Notes under the pieces: generated by a model | The model's input: the letters and a program-made list of their open reading frames with translations, nothing else | Told to the model about the DNA's origin: nothing | Database searches by the model: none | Made by a program: the position numbers and the translations under genes | Part shown: piece by piece, positions 9,366 to 21,297 of the stretch | Layout of the letters: every line of letters starts with the position of its first letter | How positions within the stretch are numbered: the stretch's first letter is position 1 | Assembly: GCA_022376465.1 (NCBI GenBank) | Contig: JACDTU010000002.1 | Coordinates: 2,294,001-2,358,000, forward strand | Direction of reading: 5' to 3' | Source: Cubamyces lactineus | Taxonomy: Eukaryota; Basidiomycota; Agaricomycetes; Polyporales; Polyporaceae | Length of the DNA stretch: 64,000 bases

Positions 9366-11215
9366 ATGCTGCGCTCGCTCGCTCGCATCCCTGCGTTGAA
9401 GACACGGACAGCGCCCGCTGTCTCTGCGACGAGGAGCGCGGCCGTCTCTGACCAGCGCAGACACGCGTCGTTCTACAACACCGATGTCGCAGAGCTGACT
9501 GAGGAGCAGGCCGAGGTATGTCTTCCTTGTCAAGAGAAACACAAGAACAGGAGGCGTGCTGACGAAGTGCGCTGTAGTTCCGGAACGCGGTCCAGGAGTT
9601 CGCGGAGAGGGAGGTCGCCCCGCGCGCTGCTGAGATCGACAGGACGAACAACTTCCCTATGGTGAGTGTGTCTGAGCTTTCCTTGCCTCGTCCACTGGGG
9701 GCGTCCATGCGTACACTCGACGCCCCTGCCATGTCCACATATGGCCGTCGGGTACACCGTTTCCCTGGCTGACGCAAACGTTGTCAGGATCTATGGGAGA
9801 AACTGGGAGACATGGGTCTTCTGGGCATCACAGTGAAGCCCGAGTACGGCGGGCTCGCGCTCGGGTACTTCAACCACACGCTCGCGATGGAGGAGCTCTC
9901 GCGCGCTTCGGGCTCCGTCGCGCTCTCGTATGGCGCGCACTCGAACCTCTGCGTTAACCAGGTATGGATTCGTCTGTGTCACCGCTCTGGAGCTCCTTGT
10001 GGAAGCTCACGGTTGGCTTGCGTTTCGCGGTTGCAGATTCACCGATGGGGCACGGAGGCGCAGAAGAAGAAGTACCTCCCCGACCTCGTTTCGGGCAAGA
10101 AGGTCGGCAGCCTCGCGATGAGCGAGCCCGGCAGCGGGAGCGACGTGATCAGCATGAAGCTCCGCGCGGAGAAGGTCGACGGCGGATGGAAGCTGAACGG
10201 TAACAAGTTCTGGTACGCCCTCCTATTCTCATATCTATCCATGCCACCATCTTCACCGGCCTTTACCGCGTTTGCACTACAGGATCACGAACGGGCCAAT
10301 TGCGTCGACGCTGGTGGTGTACGCGAAGACGTCTCCTGAAAAGGGCTCGAAGGGCGTCACGACGTTCATCGTCGAGCGCGGCTTCCCCGGGTTTTCCACG
10401 CACCAGAAGCTCGACAAGCTCGGCATGCGCGGAAGCGATACGTGCGAGCTCGTCTTTGAGGACTGCTTCGTTCCCGATGGTTAGTCGCGTGTATTGTCTA
10501 ACGAATCACCCCAGGCTCACCGGTGTCTTGTGCTATAGAGAATGTGCTCGGTCCTATAGACGGAGGCGCGAAGGTGCTCATGTCTGGTTTGGACCTCGAG
10601 CGCCTCGTCCTGAGCGGCGGTCCTCTGGGCTTGATGCAAGCCGCGTTCGATATCGCGGTCGAGTACGTGCACGACCGCAAGCAGTTCGGACAGCCTGTAG
10701 GAGAATTCCAGCTCATGCAAGGTGTGTATTGGCTATTGCTCCACTCCCGACGCGTGAGATTGACCCGGCTTGCAGGCAAGATCGCGGATATGTACACAAA
10801 GTTGAACGCGTCGCGGTCGTATGTGTACGCAGTAGCGAGGGCCTGTGACGCAGGCAAGGTCAGCCGGAGGGTAGGTGTCATACTAGAATACCGGTCCTGC
10901 ATGCGCTTACATCTTGGTTTCAGGATTGCGCCGGCGCGATTCTCTACTCTTCAGATCGCGCTGTAGAAGTGGCCATGGACGCGATGCAATGCCTCGGTGG
11001 GAACGGATACATCAACGGTGCGTCGCTATCGAAGCGTCTGTGAGCGTCGAACTTTGTATACTGACACTTCGCGCGCGCGGGGTCGCTTAGATTACCCCAC
11101 TGGCCGCATTCTCCGCGACGCCCGGCTATATACCGTGGGCGCGGGCACGCAGGAGATCAGAAGGATGCTCATTGGGAGAGAGTTCAACGATGAGTTCAGG
11201 CGGCGTGCGTCATGA
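9366..11215 (+). CDS. IVD: Isovaleryl-CoA dehydrogenase, mitochondrial
   Basis: Nine exons: 9366-9515, 9578-9661, 9788-9961, 10037-10212, 10283-10479, 10539-10721, 10776-10870, 10924-11017, 11091-11215 (425 residues). The enzyme oxidises isovaleryl-CoA to 3-methylcrotonyl-CoA in leucine breakdown, using FAD and passing electrons to ETF. The first 30 residues are rich in Arg/Ala/Ser with no acids, as expected for a mitochondrial presequence. Acyl-CoA dehydrogenase features follow: [28 protein letters not shown], and [16 protein letters not shown], where Glu281 sits at the IVD-type catalytic-base position. Then come [25 protein letters not shown] and a C-terminus with [20 protein letters not shown] partial duplicate lies at 5939-6133. 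Confidence 0.96.
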
Positions 11216-12045
11216 GGCGGCCGCCGTGGTAGATGCTCCTTCACGACAATGTACCACGCACGGCACAACTCAACTCTGTAATTATAGCGGACGTGCTTCC
11301 TACTCAGTACTTGCGGTGGTTGAAGAACATGCCAGCTGCGCCAAGACCAAGCATGCAACTCTGTTCAAGCGTTGGCCTATAGCTAGAGGCTTGACTGACG
11401 GTGTAGTGGCTTGTCTGGTAGGGTCCAAGATGCGCGCCCCGGTTTAGAGCGCTGCGCCTAGAAGATTCATGGTGTTGTCTCTGCGGGAAAGGTGCCTGGC
11501 CGAGTTTGCATGGCCCCCTATTTTGAAGATTTTGGAGGTGGCATGACCAGGGTCGACAAACGATCGACGTCCGGTGAGTATAGCTTGGGCTATTAGTGCA
11601 GCGCGATCTCTGGGCCGGTGACCACTCCGCCAGCTTTGTGTACACGTCCAGCGCATTCTGTCCCGGCTTTGCACCGTCCCGACTTGTTGCAGTACGCACG
11701 ACGAAGTTTGAGATGGCAGATGTGTCGAGCCTATCTCGCACAGACGCACTCGTATGTCTGAGTGACTCGGAATGCGCCAAGGCGGGGGAAGAACGAATTG
11801 GAGGGACGAGGGTGGCTGCCAAAAGAGGCTAGCGTCGGGACAAGCACGGGCGCCTGTGTGCAAGGGCGTAGTGCGGGGAGGGCTGATGGGCGCCTATGAG
11901 TGCTACACTCCACGGAGGACAAAACTTTGAGATCAGAGGCCGCATTCATCAATTGGTACCTGTCTAAACGGTGCAGAACGTATACCAGCTGACTCGACCC
12001 CCTCCTGGCGCCAGTCCCCCTTCATAAGCCGTCCCTCGCCACCAA
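11216..12045. other. Intergenic, IVD to MFS transporter
   Basis: About 830 bp with no supportable gene on either strand. Open frames here are short and overlap one another. It should hold the IVD 3' end and the transporter promoter; no clear TATA box was seen. Confidence 0.5.
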
Positions 12046-14161
12046 ATGTCCTCTTCGACCCTCCCCGCGCCCTCCATCCTCGCTCGACGCCCTCCGTCCC
12101 GCACGCGTCGCCCAGAATGGCTGATGAACGTGAGTGTCCTACATACGCGTTCATGTGTTCGAATGCTGAGCAGAACGCAAGGCAAATCCACGCCGTCCCT
12201 GCACGAGCACCGCGTCGAGGCCGCTTCTCCCGACGTCGAGAAGCAGTACAACCTCGCGCCCTACATAGACGCGGACGGCGGCGACTACAAGGCGCGCTTC
12301 CCCAACATCGACGAGGCAAAGGTCATCCGCAAGATCGACATCCGCGTCGTCCCCGTCCTCTGCATCCTCTATCTCCTGGCTTTCCTGGATCGGTGAGTGA
12401 GCGTGTGCCGTGACTGTCCTTCGCGAGTAGCTCAAGCCGGCGCTCGGGTGCGCAGCGTGAACATTTCCAACGCCGCGGTGTTCGGGCTCAAGCAGGATCT
12501 CAATCTTGGCGGGAATGAGTTCAATACCGCGTTGGTCGTATTGTGAGTCGACAGCCTACAACTTCCATGCAACGCGGCCTGAAGACGGTCTAGTTTTGTA
12601 CCATATGTCCTCTTTGAGATACCCTCCAACGCGCTGCTGAAGCACTTCAAGCCACACGTCTGGCGTGAGTATCCATCTCCCTTGTACGGCATCATTCAAA
12701 CGCGGCTGCTGACAATCAACGCAGTGTCGCTGTGCATGTTCCTGTTCGGCCTCATCACCCTCCTCCAGGGCTTCACCCAGAACTTCAGCGGGCTTGTCGC
12801 GACGCGTTTCTTCCTCGGCGTCGTGGAAAGCGGCGTCTTCCCCGCGTGCTTCTACCTCATCGCGATGTGGTACAAGCGTGCCGAGGCGCAGAAACGCTAC
12901 TCGTTCTTCTTCTCGTCGACCACTCTCGCCGGTGGTTTCGGCGGTCTGCTTGCCAGTGCTATCGGCAAGATGGACGGCATCCGTGGATACCGTGGCTGGC
13001 GGTGGATCTTCATCATTGGTGCGTTGCAAGTCGCGCCCTCAAGGCAAGTCACCTACTGACGGAGTCACAATGCAGAGGGCCTTGTCACTTGCCTTGTCTC
13101 CGCGATCCTCTACTTCGCGATCTCGGACTTCCCGGAGGAAGTCACCTGGCTGACTGCCGAGGAAAAGGAGTTCGTCAAGGCTCGTCTGTACGAAGACGTT
13201 GGGCACTCGAAGCGCCACGACCCGCTCACAGTCAAGAGCGTGTTCGAGGTCTTCAAGGACTGTGAGTAGCCTTCGCCCAGTCTCTACGGAGTATATGAAT
13301 CTGACGTTCATACAGGGAAGATCATCGTTGGCGGCTTCATGTACTTCGGCCTGATCGTTCCTGCCTACAGCTATGGTCAGTAATTTACCATCCGCTTCCA
13401 TGTCTCTCTCCTGCTCACCCCGAGTACGCCTATGCAGCCTACTTCGCGCCTTCGATCATCCAGTCGCTCGGGAACGGCATGATTCGCACGCAGCTGCTCT
13501 CGGTGCCGCCCTGGGCGTGCGCGTTCGCCCTCGCGATGATCACCGCGACGCTCTCGGACTGGCTGCGGCTGCGGTTCGTGTTCGTGCTGATTCCGATCGC
13601 GATCTCGCTCGCGGGCTTCGTCATCCTCCTCGTCGTGCACGACAACACGCACCTGCAGTACGCCGCGCTCTTCCTCGCCGCGATGGGCACGTACTCGGCG
13701 ATGCCGATCATCGTGTGCTGGTTCAACACGAATTGTGAGTGGCTCTCATGATCTTTGTGGGATGTTTGTGTACTGACAGCTGGTGAATAGTGGGTGGCCA
13801 TCACAGGAGAGCGGTCGGCACCGCGTTCCAAGTCGGATTTGGCAACAGTACGTATTCCCCTCCCTCATACACACCATCACAACGGTTAGTCTGACCACCG
13901 CTGTCCCTCTATATAGTCGGCGGCATCATCGCCGTGTTCGCCTTCCTCGCGAAGGACGCGCCGAAGTACACCCCGGGGTACAGCATCTGCATCGCGTTCA
14001 TCGCCGTGTCCGTCCTCGCGAACACGGTCTACTTCCTCGGCGTGTCGTGGGAGAACCGCCGGCGCGACGCGCTCCAGGCGCAGGGCGCGTACGACGGCCT
14101 CTCGCACGACGAGAAGAAGCGCATGGGCGACCTCAACCCGGACTACCGCTACTTCCGGTAG
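12046..14161 (+). CDS. MFS transporter, anion:cation symporter (Dal5-like) type
   Basis: Nine exons: 12046-12392, 12456-12542, 12594-12664, 12725-13018, 13076-13261, 13316-13375, 13438-13734, 13791-13847, 13917-14161 (547 residues from the first ATG). The protein has the 12-helix pattern of the fungal allantoate/nicotinate-permease group: helix 1 in RVVPVLCILYLLAFLDR, then NISNAAVFGLKQDL, EIPSNALLKHFKPHVW, GFTQNFSGLVATRFFLG and WYKRAEAQKRYSFFFSSTTL, with a cytosolic tail ending LNPDYRYFR. It likely imports a small organic acid, vitamin or amide; the substrate is not readable. The start is uncertain: an in-frame ATG at about 12160 is also possible and removes a Ser/Arg-rich leader. It is the mirror partner of 14502-16641. 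Confidence 0.9.
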
Positions 14162-14501
14162 ACTGACCACGAGCCTCAAACTACACTGCTCGCGACGGGC
14201 GATTTGTGGGTCGCGGGTCGCGGGTTGAGACTTGCGGCAACATGGGCCTATGATGGGATATACTGGGACATACTGGTATGCACATGCGCCGGCGGCGGCG
14301 CGTAATGTGTACGATAGTAGGGGAACGATACGTGCGTAGTGTCCGCGCGACAACGCTATTCCGGTCCGGAAAAGTATACCTGTAGCTTGTATTCCGAGCT
14401 TGTACATCTACGAATACACACGAACGTAACGACTCTTGAGCCTTCCCTTTTTCTTCGGTATCCCTGCTATATCCATCATCTGCAAAGGTATCTTATGCGG
14501 C
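14162..14501. other. Shared 3' region between convergent MFS genes
   Basis: 340 bp separate the two stop codons. It holds the 3' ends of both transcripts and no gene. Given the paralogous genes on each side, it is the symmetry centre of the inverted pair. Confidence 0.6.
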
Positions 14502-16641
14502 CTATGTGTAGTAACGATACTCGGGGTTCAAATCCCCCAGGCGCTCCTTCTCCTCTTGACAGAGCGTAGTACTGACCGGCACCCCGGACTCCTCTTGCCA
14601 AGCCAACCGGTCTCGCCTCCTGTTCTCCGCAACGATGGCGAGGTAGTACCCGCACGCGGCGAGGATCGCGAGCGCGGTGAAGGCGAGGGAGATGCTGAAG
14701 CCGGGGATGTACCGCGGCGAGTCCTTGGCGAGGAACGAGTACGCCGCGATGATTCCTCCGACTGTCCGAGGCAAGCCCGAGCCGCGCAGGTCAGTGGTAG
14801 GTCAACCTGGGGAAAAGGTAGGAATACGCACTATTCCCGAATCCAACCTGGGTGGCTACACCGACCGCGCGACGATGATGATTGCCCACTACACGCAACC
14901 CAACGCATTGAGCATCGCATCCACCCCACTACGAACCAAACATGCACTCACAATTCGTCTCGAACCAGCACAACACGATCGGCGACGCCGCGGCCGCTCC
15001 CGACTCGGCCACGAACAGCATCGCGTACTGTGCGCCGGGCGCGTCGTGCACGACGAGCAGCACGACGAACGCCGCGAGCGCGAAGAGGGCCCCGGGGAGG
15101 AGGAATGCGAAGCGGCGTCCCGCGCGGTCGGACGCGACCGCGACGGCCATCGTCGTGATGGACGCGCAGAGCGCGGGCGGGACGGAGAGGAGCTGGGTGG
15201 TGATCGTGCTGTGGCCAAAGGTCTGGATGATGGTTGGGGCGAAGTACGCTGTGCGCGAGGTGCGTACTGTGGTCAGTGTTGATGATACTAAGGCGTGACG
15301 TGGATACGTACTGCAGCTGTAGGAAGGGACGAGGATCCCGAGGTACATGAGAGGCCCGAAGATGATTTTGACTGTGCCATGTAATCAGAATTATTATTTG
15401 AATGTGCGAGCATAGGGCGCGGACGCTTACCATCCTTGAATACCGCCAACGCGCTCTTGATCGTCATTGGGTCGTGGCTTCTCGAATGCCCGACGTCTTC
15501 GTACAGCCGCGCCTTGACGTACTCCTTCTCATCGTCCGCGAGCCAATCTGCGTCCTCAGGGAAATCGGGTAGGACGAAGTACGCCAGCGCCGCGCCCACG
15601 GCAGTCAAAATGCCCTCTACGAGCGTCGAAGACGTCAGCGCTCAGCACCACAACAGACGCGCACTGCAGATCTCGCGCCCCGCGCTCCCGATGCACCGTA
15701 TACTCACCCAAGATGAAGATCCATCGCCAGCCATGGTACCCCCGGATGCCGTCCATCTTCCCGATCGCGCTCGCGAGCAGGCCGCCGAACGCGCCCGCGA
15801 GCGTGGTGGACGAGTAGAAGAGCGAGAAGCGCTTCTGCGCCTCCTCGCGGCGGTACCACATCGAGATCATGTAGCAGCACCCGGGGAAGAAGCCCGACTC
15901 CGCGAGCCCGAGGAAGAAGCGCGCGGCGATGAGCCCGCTGAAGTTCTGCGTGAAGCCTTGGAGGATGGTAATGAGCCCGAAGACAACCATGCACGATGGT
16001 ACTAGGAGAGGATCCGGCTTGGTGAGCGATGCGATTTGAGAGGAGTATTGCGCGACTTACGCCAGATGTGTGGTTTGAATCGCTTGAGGAGCATATTTGA
16101 GGGTATCTCGAAAGCAATGTAGGGTATGAAGCTATTTGAAGACAACTGTCATCATCCGCGCCATGACTCAAAACTAATCAGAGCACGCACAAGACCACTA
16201 GGGCCATGTTGAACTGATCCCCAGTGAGATGCAGATCCTGTTTTAGGTTGAACAGGACTGCATTGGACACATTAACTCTGTAAAGGGTTAGAACTGTGCA
16301 TTTCCGCATCACATACCCCAGACGCTGTGCACATACCGATCAAGGAATGCCAGAAGGTATAAGAGACTTATAACGGGCACGACTTTCAAGTCAATCTTTC
16401 GCAGTAGCTTCCGCTCGTTCACGTTCGGGTACGCTGACTTATAATCCCCAGTCGTCCCGGGCCATGGTGTAACATCGACTTGGATCTTCCCGCACTGACT
16501 CCCGCTCGCCTTCTCTGAGTCAGTCTTAACTGCAAATACTCGTCAGCGAGCCGTAGACTTCACCAACTGGATACGGAGAGGAAACCAGGACTGGGACTCA
16601 CTGCTGCTCGTACTCATCTCGTCAATCTCGACAAGTGTCAT
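14502..16641 (-). CDS. MFS transporter, Dal5-like, paralogue of 12046-14161
   Basis: Ten exons: 16641-16602, 16529-16337, 16277-16191, 16131-16061, 16001-15708, 15616-15431, 15371-15312, 15248-14952, 14888-14832, 14761-14502 (514 residues). The order and sequence of transmembrane segments match the neighbouring convergent gene: NVSNAVLFNLKQDL, EIPSNMLLKRFKPHIW, GFTQNFSGLIAARFFLG, WYRREEAQKRFSLFYSSTTL, tail LNPEYRYYT. Seven internal exons have the same lengths as in the partner (87, 71, 294, 186, 60, 297, 57 nt). The N-terminal tail differs and is split by an extra intron, placing the start at 16641 (or 16616, in frame). A TGTATATG box on the minus strand at 16697-16704 is a plausible TATA element. 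Substrate unknown. Confidence 0.92.
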
Positions 16642-17391
16642 GCACAGGCCCGCCGTGGGGCATGCAGATCCTCCAAGCCCTCCCACACTGGCCCTACATA
16701 TACACGACTCTACCAAGCCTGTGGGGCGGTCGTTTCCGCATCCGTACTCAACCTCAGGTCCGATGACTCCTGGCAGCCTGCGAAGAAGCGGCGTTCCTCA
16801 GCGTCTGAACGAACCCACCGTATTGTCGAACATCATGATCACGCCTGCGCCCGGGAGAACATCCACCATGGCACGGAAGAAGGCCAGTCGTGATGTTCTG
16901 TCGCGATCACTGGCGTACCCACATTCCCCAGAATATCCCAGGTACATCATGCCGTATAGGCTGCCGACGTAGTGCAGCGGAACGACAGAAGTCGATAGCA
17001 GAGCCGTGATTTGCAATACGGCAGTACGGCGTCCTATAAAGGATTCTGTTACGTGTATCTGAGGTGAAGCCGTCGGGAATACAGTGAATAGGCGCCCACC
17101 ACGGTACGACCCGCGAGATGCTGCATTCGCCGGAGATATCAATAGGAACATGAAGTCACTTGCTTACTGCGGGGTAATGTTGCGCATAGCCGCGGGGCAG
17201 CCAGATATATCTTGCTGCTTGCTGATATCGTCATGATAATAGATGGTGAAGTCGATAGTACACTGTAGATTTGGTGTCCTCCGGGGATCGTTACATCAAC
17301 GCAAACTCTAGTTCGTTACTTCGTGTCATCGACTCTCTGCCGCTGTCAGGATCTATCGTGCTTGGTATCGTGGTTCGCAATCGAGATGCAT
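16642..17391. other. Intergenic, promoter of the second MFS gene
   Basis: 750 bp that hold the transporter promoter and the aminotransferase 3' end (both genes on the minus strand). A 117-residue open frame at 16798-17151 (-) shows no family features and is not called. Confidence 0.5.
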
Positions 17392-19480
17392 CTAGATAAG
17401 CTTGTCGAGCTGGTGCACGCCGTCGACGCTCTTCTTGTAGCTGTGGCCGAACGCGTGTCCGCCCTCCTTCTTGGCCTTCTTCAAGACCCGCCCGATCGCA
17501 TCCAGACCTATATGGCGACGTCAGTGTCCCTATTCTAGACGATGGCAAGTAGAGATACACTTGCCCTTATCGAGGTCTTCCAGCGGCGGCCCGAACGAGA
17601 GCCGTACGAAGTGGTGGCAAGGCGAGTGGAAGAGGTTGCGGCGGTGAGCGGGGTTGATGTCGAAGAAGATGCCAGGGATGACGATCGTCTTCTCCTTCAG
17701 AAGCTCTTCAAAGAACGTCAAGCCGTTGTTGAGGGGGGCAGGAAGGTGCTCCAGGTTGAGCCAGATGTAGAAAGTCGCGACGGGCGGGACCTCGACCTTG
17801 AGCCCGAGCTCCTCGAGCCTCTTAAGCACATGGTCGCGTTTGTGCTTGAAGTGCTTCTGAAGGGCGATTTTCTCTTGCAGGACGCGCTCGGGATCAAGCA
17901 GAGGGATGGCGGCAATTTGGAGGCTATATATGGTATCAGAAGTAGGTCATTTGGAGGCACGGGTGTCAGGACGGCTGAACGTACGGGTGGTTGGCACCCC
18001 CATCGAGGAAGGAACCAGACTGAGACAGGGCGGTAATCAGGTTCTTCGGCCCGAGGACCCAGCAGACACGCCATCCGGGCAAACGCCAATTCTGTCAAGG
18101 ATATCAGGATGAAGAATAGGGAAGAACGCTTTGAACCAATGCACCTTCGTAAGGCCGTTAATGATCACCACGGGGTCCTGGCCGATCACTGTAAGCATGT
18201 ATGCGTAGCTTTGTCTGTCTATGGGACTGACCTGGTTGACATTGTCGATGAACTCGGCAGAAGAAACAGACCGGCCGTACTCCTCATTCTCTGGATACCT
18301 GTACCAGGAGTAGAACTGAAAGCGTACCTGTTAGTTCAATATCGCGCTTGTAGGATAGGTAATCCTACCTCATCCATAATGAGCGTCACCGAGGACTCGC
18401 GGGCGGTGTCCACAAGAGACTTGAGATCCTCGCCCTCGATAACCTGACCGGTTGGGTTACGCGGGTTTGAAGCGATCATCACCTCGAGGCCCTGTGTGCG
18501 GACGTCCTTCTTAATCTGCTCAACGTCCAGCCTGTATTTGTTCTTTGCGTCCAGGCTAGCCATATAGGATGAGATACGTTGACACTACAATTGCAGCATC
18601 CACATACGCGGTAGGCACCGGTACGAGGCGCTTGAAAGCGCTCAGGACTTGGTCATATGCGGTATAGTCCGGGATTTGGTACGACTGCGCACAAGTAAGC
18701 AACGACCATGGTTACGGAGGCAACAAACAAGAATACGCACGCAGTACACATCGCCGACAACGGCAGCTACACGAGACAGACCCGCACGACCGCCGGGCAC
18801 GATGCAAACGTTCTCGTAAGTGTATTGGCTGAGCTTGCCTTGGCGGTACTGTTGATTGTACAGGTTGGCTACAGCCTCACGGAGCGCTGATTTGATGAAC
18901 GGAGACATCAGCATACGGTACAGTCGATTTGATGCCAAACATGAGCGGCCAAACCTACCTTTGACACCGGTCGTCGGCGCATATTCAAGGGAGTCCACAG
19001 GGAGGGGGATGCTGGTAGGACGAGGGGGAGCTTCCGGGATTTGGCCGACCTCTGGCGCACCCTGGCCCAGGTTGGCCCACTCGTGAGAGGACGCATAGGA
19101 GAAGCCGTTGGCCATCGCACGGTCCGAGCAGTAGATGACACCGGTGCTACCGGGGTGTTCGATACCGGGGATTGTCTCCTCATCGGGGTTCACAGTCTGA
19201 GGAAGGGCGCCCTTGGGCTTGTGTCCAGCCGACTGGCGGAAGATCTGTAGTGCAAAGTATCCGTAAGTTCAAGGGTAGTTTGCGGCTACGCATATACTCA
19301 CCCTGTGCGCCTCGGAATCCTTCTCGTGCCGGTAGTGTCTGATCACGTCGTGCACCTACATGGTGGGTCTGTCAACAATGCGCGTAGCTTACAACAAGTC
19401 GGTGGATTACTCACGACATCGCGGAAGTGCAGCGGGGTGGACCTGCCGGACCTGGAGATGGGGGTGCTTGCGCCGGACAT
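17392..19480 (-). CDS. PLP-dependent class I/II aminotransferase
   Basis: Eleven exons: 19480-19415, 19355-19302, 19244-18959, 18886-18741, 18684-18608, 18555-18369, 18315-18232, 18177-18145, 18091-17985, 17923-17565, 17507-17392 (504 residues). Fold-type I features: NLGQGAPEVGQ near the N-terminus, YAPTTGVKALREAVANLYN, CIVPGGRAGLSR, ASNPRNPTGQV, VTLIMDEFYSWY (the Asp that contacts the pyridine ring) and INGLTKNWRLPGWRVCW, where Lys311 should carry the cofactor. FVRLSFG near the end supplies the Arg for the substrate carboxylate. The protein is about 100 residues longer than the family minimum, mostly at the N-terminus. The donor is not readable. The intron at 17508-17564 is GC-AG (exon ends G, then GCAAGT). 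A TATATATA at 19529-19537 lies 50 bp before the start. Confidence 0.9.
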
Positions 19481-19898
19481 GGTGGTGAAGATGGGGGAGT
19501 TGGGGGCGAATGTTGCGGACTGGGGCGTATATATATCGGATGAAGATCAGAATCCAGAGAACTATCAACCGGGGCGTTTCGTCCAATCCGAGCGCGACCT
19601 GCAGGCAGGGGCGTGTCGCAGAAAGCTCAGCTGGGACAGTCGTCCGTCGTCCATCTCGTCAGTGCTTGATGGTGACCGCATCCTTCCCTATTCTTAGGTT
19701 CCCTTGCACCACTCTTAGATTAGATTAGATCCCGTCACGGGATCCCCCTCATACTCCCCGGAGCTTGATCGTAGGCGCCCATAAAGTACTCTTATACCGT
19801 CCACACCTTGGCTTGGCCTCCTGCGTTCCATCCTCCATCTGTTCCCCCAGCTAGAGCTTGGTCTCGTGTCTTTTTAGAAGCGCTTCACTCACTATATA
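19481..19898. promoter_or_regulatory. Divergent promoter, aminotransferase and arginase
   Basis: 418 bp between two head-to-head genes. TATATATA at 19529-19537 suits the minus-strand gene. CATAAAG and CTTATACC at 19779-19797 are candidates for arginase. TATATAA just before the arginase ATG (about 19893) is too close to act as a TATA box. Confidence 0.55.
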
Positions 19899-21297
19899 AT
19901 GACGTCTCACATCGAGCCCTCCGTTTCCCGGTTCCTCCCCGACCCCAAGACCGTCGCGGTAAGCACGTCTTCCTGCCTCCCGCTTCTGCTCACCACTGAT
20001 CAATTAAGTAGATCGTTGGCTGCCCCTTCAGGTGAGCAATCGATGATACATATCCGGTCATGCGCTCACCTCGAGGTTAACTCCATCTCAGAGGCGGACA
20101 AGTGAGTTTCTGTCACCTCGTCCAACTATGCCGAGGCTCACATTCCCGCTTGCAGGCCAAGCTCGGCGTAGACAAGGGCCCCATCCATCTCGTCCAGGCG
20201 GGCTTGCCGGAACAACTCTCCGAGCTCGGATGGAAAGTCCAGTTTGACGGACACCACCAGTTCGAAGAGATTTCGACCGAGGATGATCCTCCAATTGGCA
20301 AGCTCAAGAACCCCAGGGCGGTGTCGCGTGTCTGCCAAGCCGTCGCGAAGGTCGTGGGCGAGCATGCAAAGAAGGGCCAGCTGCCTCTTACGCTCGGGGG
20401 TGATCACTCTCTGGTGAGCGTGATCGCTATATCCGAACTTCGGCACAACTCATGTTCGGGGAGCGCAGGCAATGGGCACTATCTCTGGAACACTCGAGTA
20501 TGCCTTGCACACCCTGTCTCCGCGTCGTCGGACATCGCTGACGTAGTGCAGGAAATACCCTGATGCTTGTGTAATTTGGGTAGACGCGCACGCCGACATC
20601 AACACCGCAGAGACCACAGATTCCGGTACGCGTCGGACTTTATGCGGTCGAGAGAGCGCGCGCTGACACTTTTACACCTACAGGCAATATCCATGGCATG
20701 CCAGTATCATTCCTGCTCGGCATCGGGCCCAAAGTGGAAGAATTCTCGTGGGTCAAGCCGCTGCTCAAGCCGCACCGCATCGTGTACATCGGCCTGCGCG
20801 ACGTCGACCAGGGCGAGCGCCGCATCCTGCGCGAGCACGGCATCAAGGCGTTCAGCATGCACGAGGTCGACAAGTACGGCATTGGGCGTGTCGTCGAGAT
20901 GGCGCTCGACCATGTCAACCCGGGCCGCAAGCTCCCTATCCACCTTAGCTTCGATGTCGACGCGCTTGATCCGTCTGTCGCGCCCTCGACTGGCACGCCC
21001 GTCCGTGGCGGGCTGACGTTCAGAGAGGGCCACTATATCTGCGAGGCTGTCTATGAGACGGGATGCCTCGTCGCTTTGGACATCATGGTATGCCTTCCTG
21101 GATCCATTATGACGGAATGAAAGCGCTCACGATACGTACAGGAGGTCAACCCGTCTTTGGCGGACTCGGAGTCCGCCAAGCAGACCGTTGCCGTCGGTTG
21201 TTCGCTTGCTAGATCCGCCCTTGGTATGTACTTTCGTTCGCAGCTAGAGTGGTTTTTGTTGAACTGATCGGTATATCCAGGCGAGACGCTCCTTTGA
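19899..21297 (+). CDS. CAR1: Arginase
   Basis: Nine exons: 19899-19958, 20012-20031, 20092-20101, 20156-20413, 20469-20497, 20552-20625, 20684-21087, 21142-21223, 21281-21297 (317 residues). Arginase splits arginine into ornithine and urea. The metal-site motifs of the ureohydrolase fold are intact: GGDHS (111-115), VDAHADIN (Asp137, His139, Asp141) and SFDVDALDP (Asp241, Asp243). NIHGMP and the C-terminal MEVNPSL are also typical. Length is normal. The N-terminal glycine loop, usually CPFSGGQ, reads CPFRGGQ here because the codon is assembled across exons 2 and 3. Exons of 20, 10 and 29 nt make this gene easy to mis-annotate. It shares a 418-bp promoter region with an aminotransferase; a link through nitrogen use is only inferred. 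Confidence 0.96.
20092..20101 (+). other. CAR1: 10-nt micro-exon in arginase
   Basis: Exon 3 is 10 nt, between introns of 60 and 54 nt, both GT-AG. It supplies GGQ of the conserved CPF-x-GGQ loop; without it the frame breaks. Confidence 0.85.

Noticed and set aside
12117..12173. Alternative MFS start with ATGGCTGATGAAC and GTGAGT intron
   Set aside because: The GT and AG ends look attractive, but the joint puts the transporter out of frame with every AG available.
14521..14545. Sequence like a tRNA B box (GGGGTTCAAATCCCCC)
   Set aside because: It is the reverse complement of the conserved GDLNPEYRYY tail of the second MFS gene. No A box or acceptor stem is at the right distance.
16798..17151. 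117-codon open frame on the minus strand upstream of the second MFS gene
   Set aside because: No domain is visible, and it lies where the promoter and leader are expected.
9366..21297. Amino-acid breakdown gene cluster (IVD, transporters, aminotransferase, arginase)
   Set aside because: The pathways are different (leucine, arginine, unknown transamination), unrelated genes intervene, and shared regulation is not visible. Treated as chance proximity.
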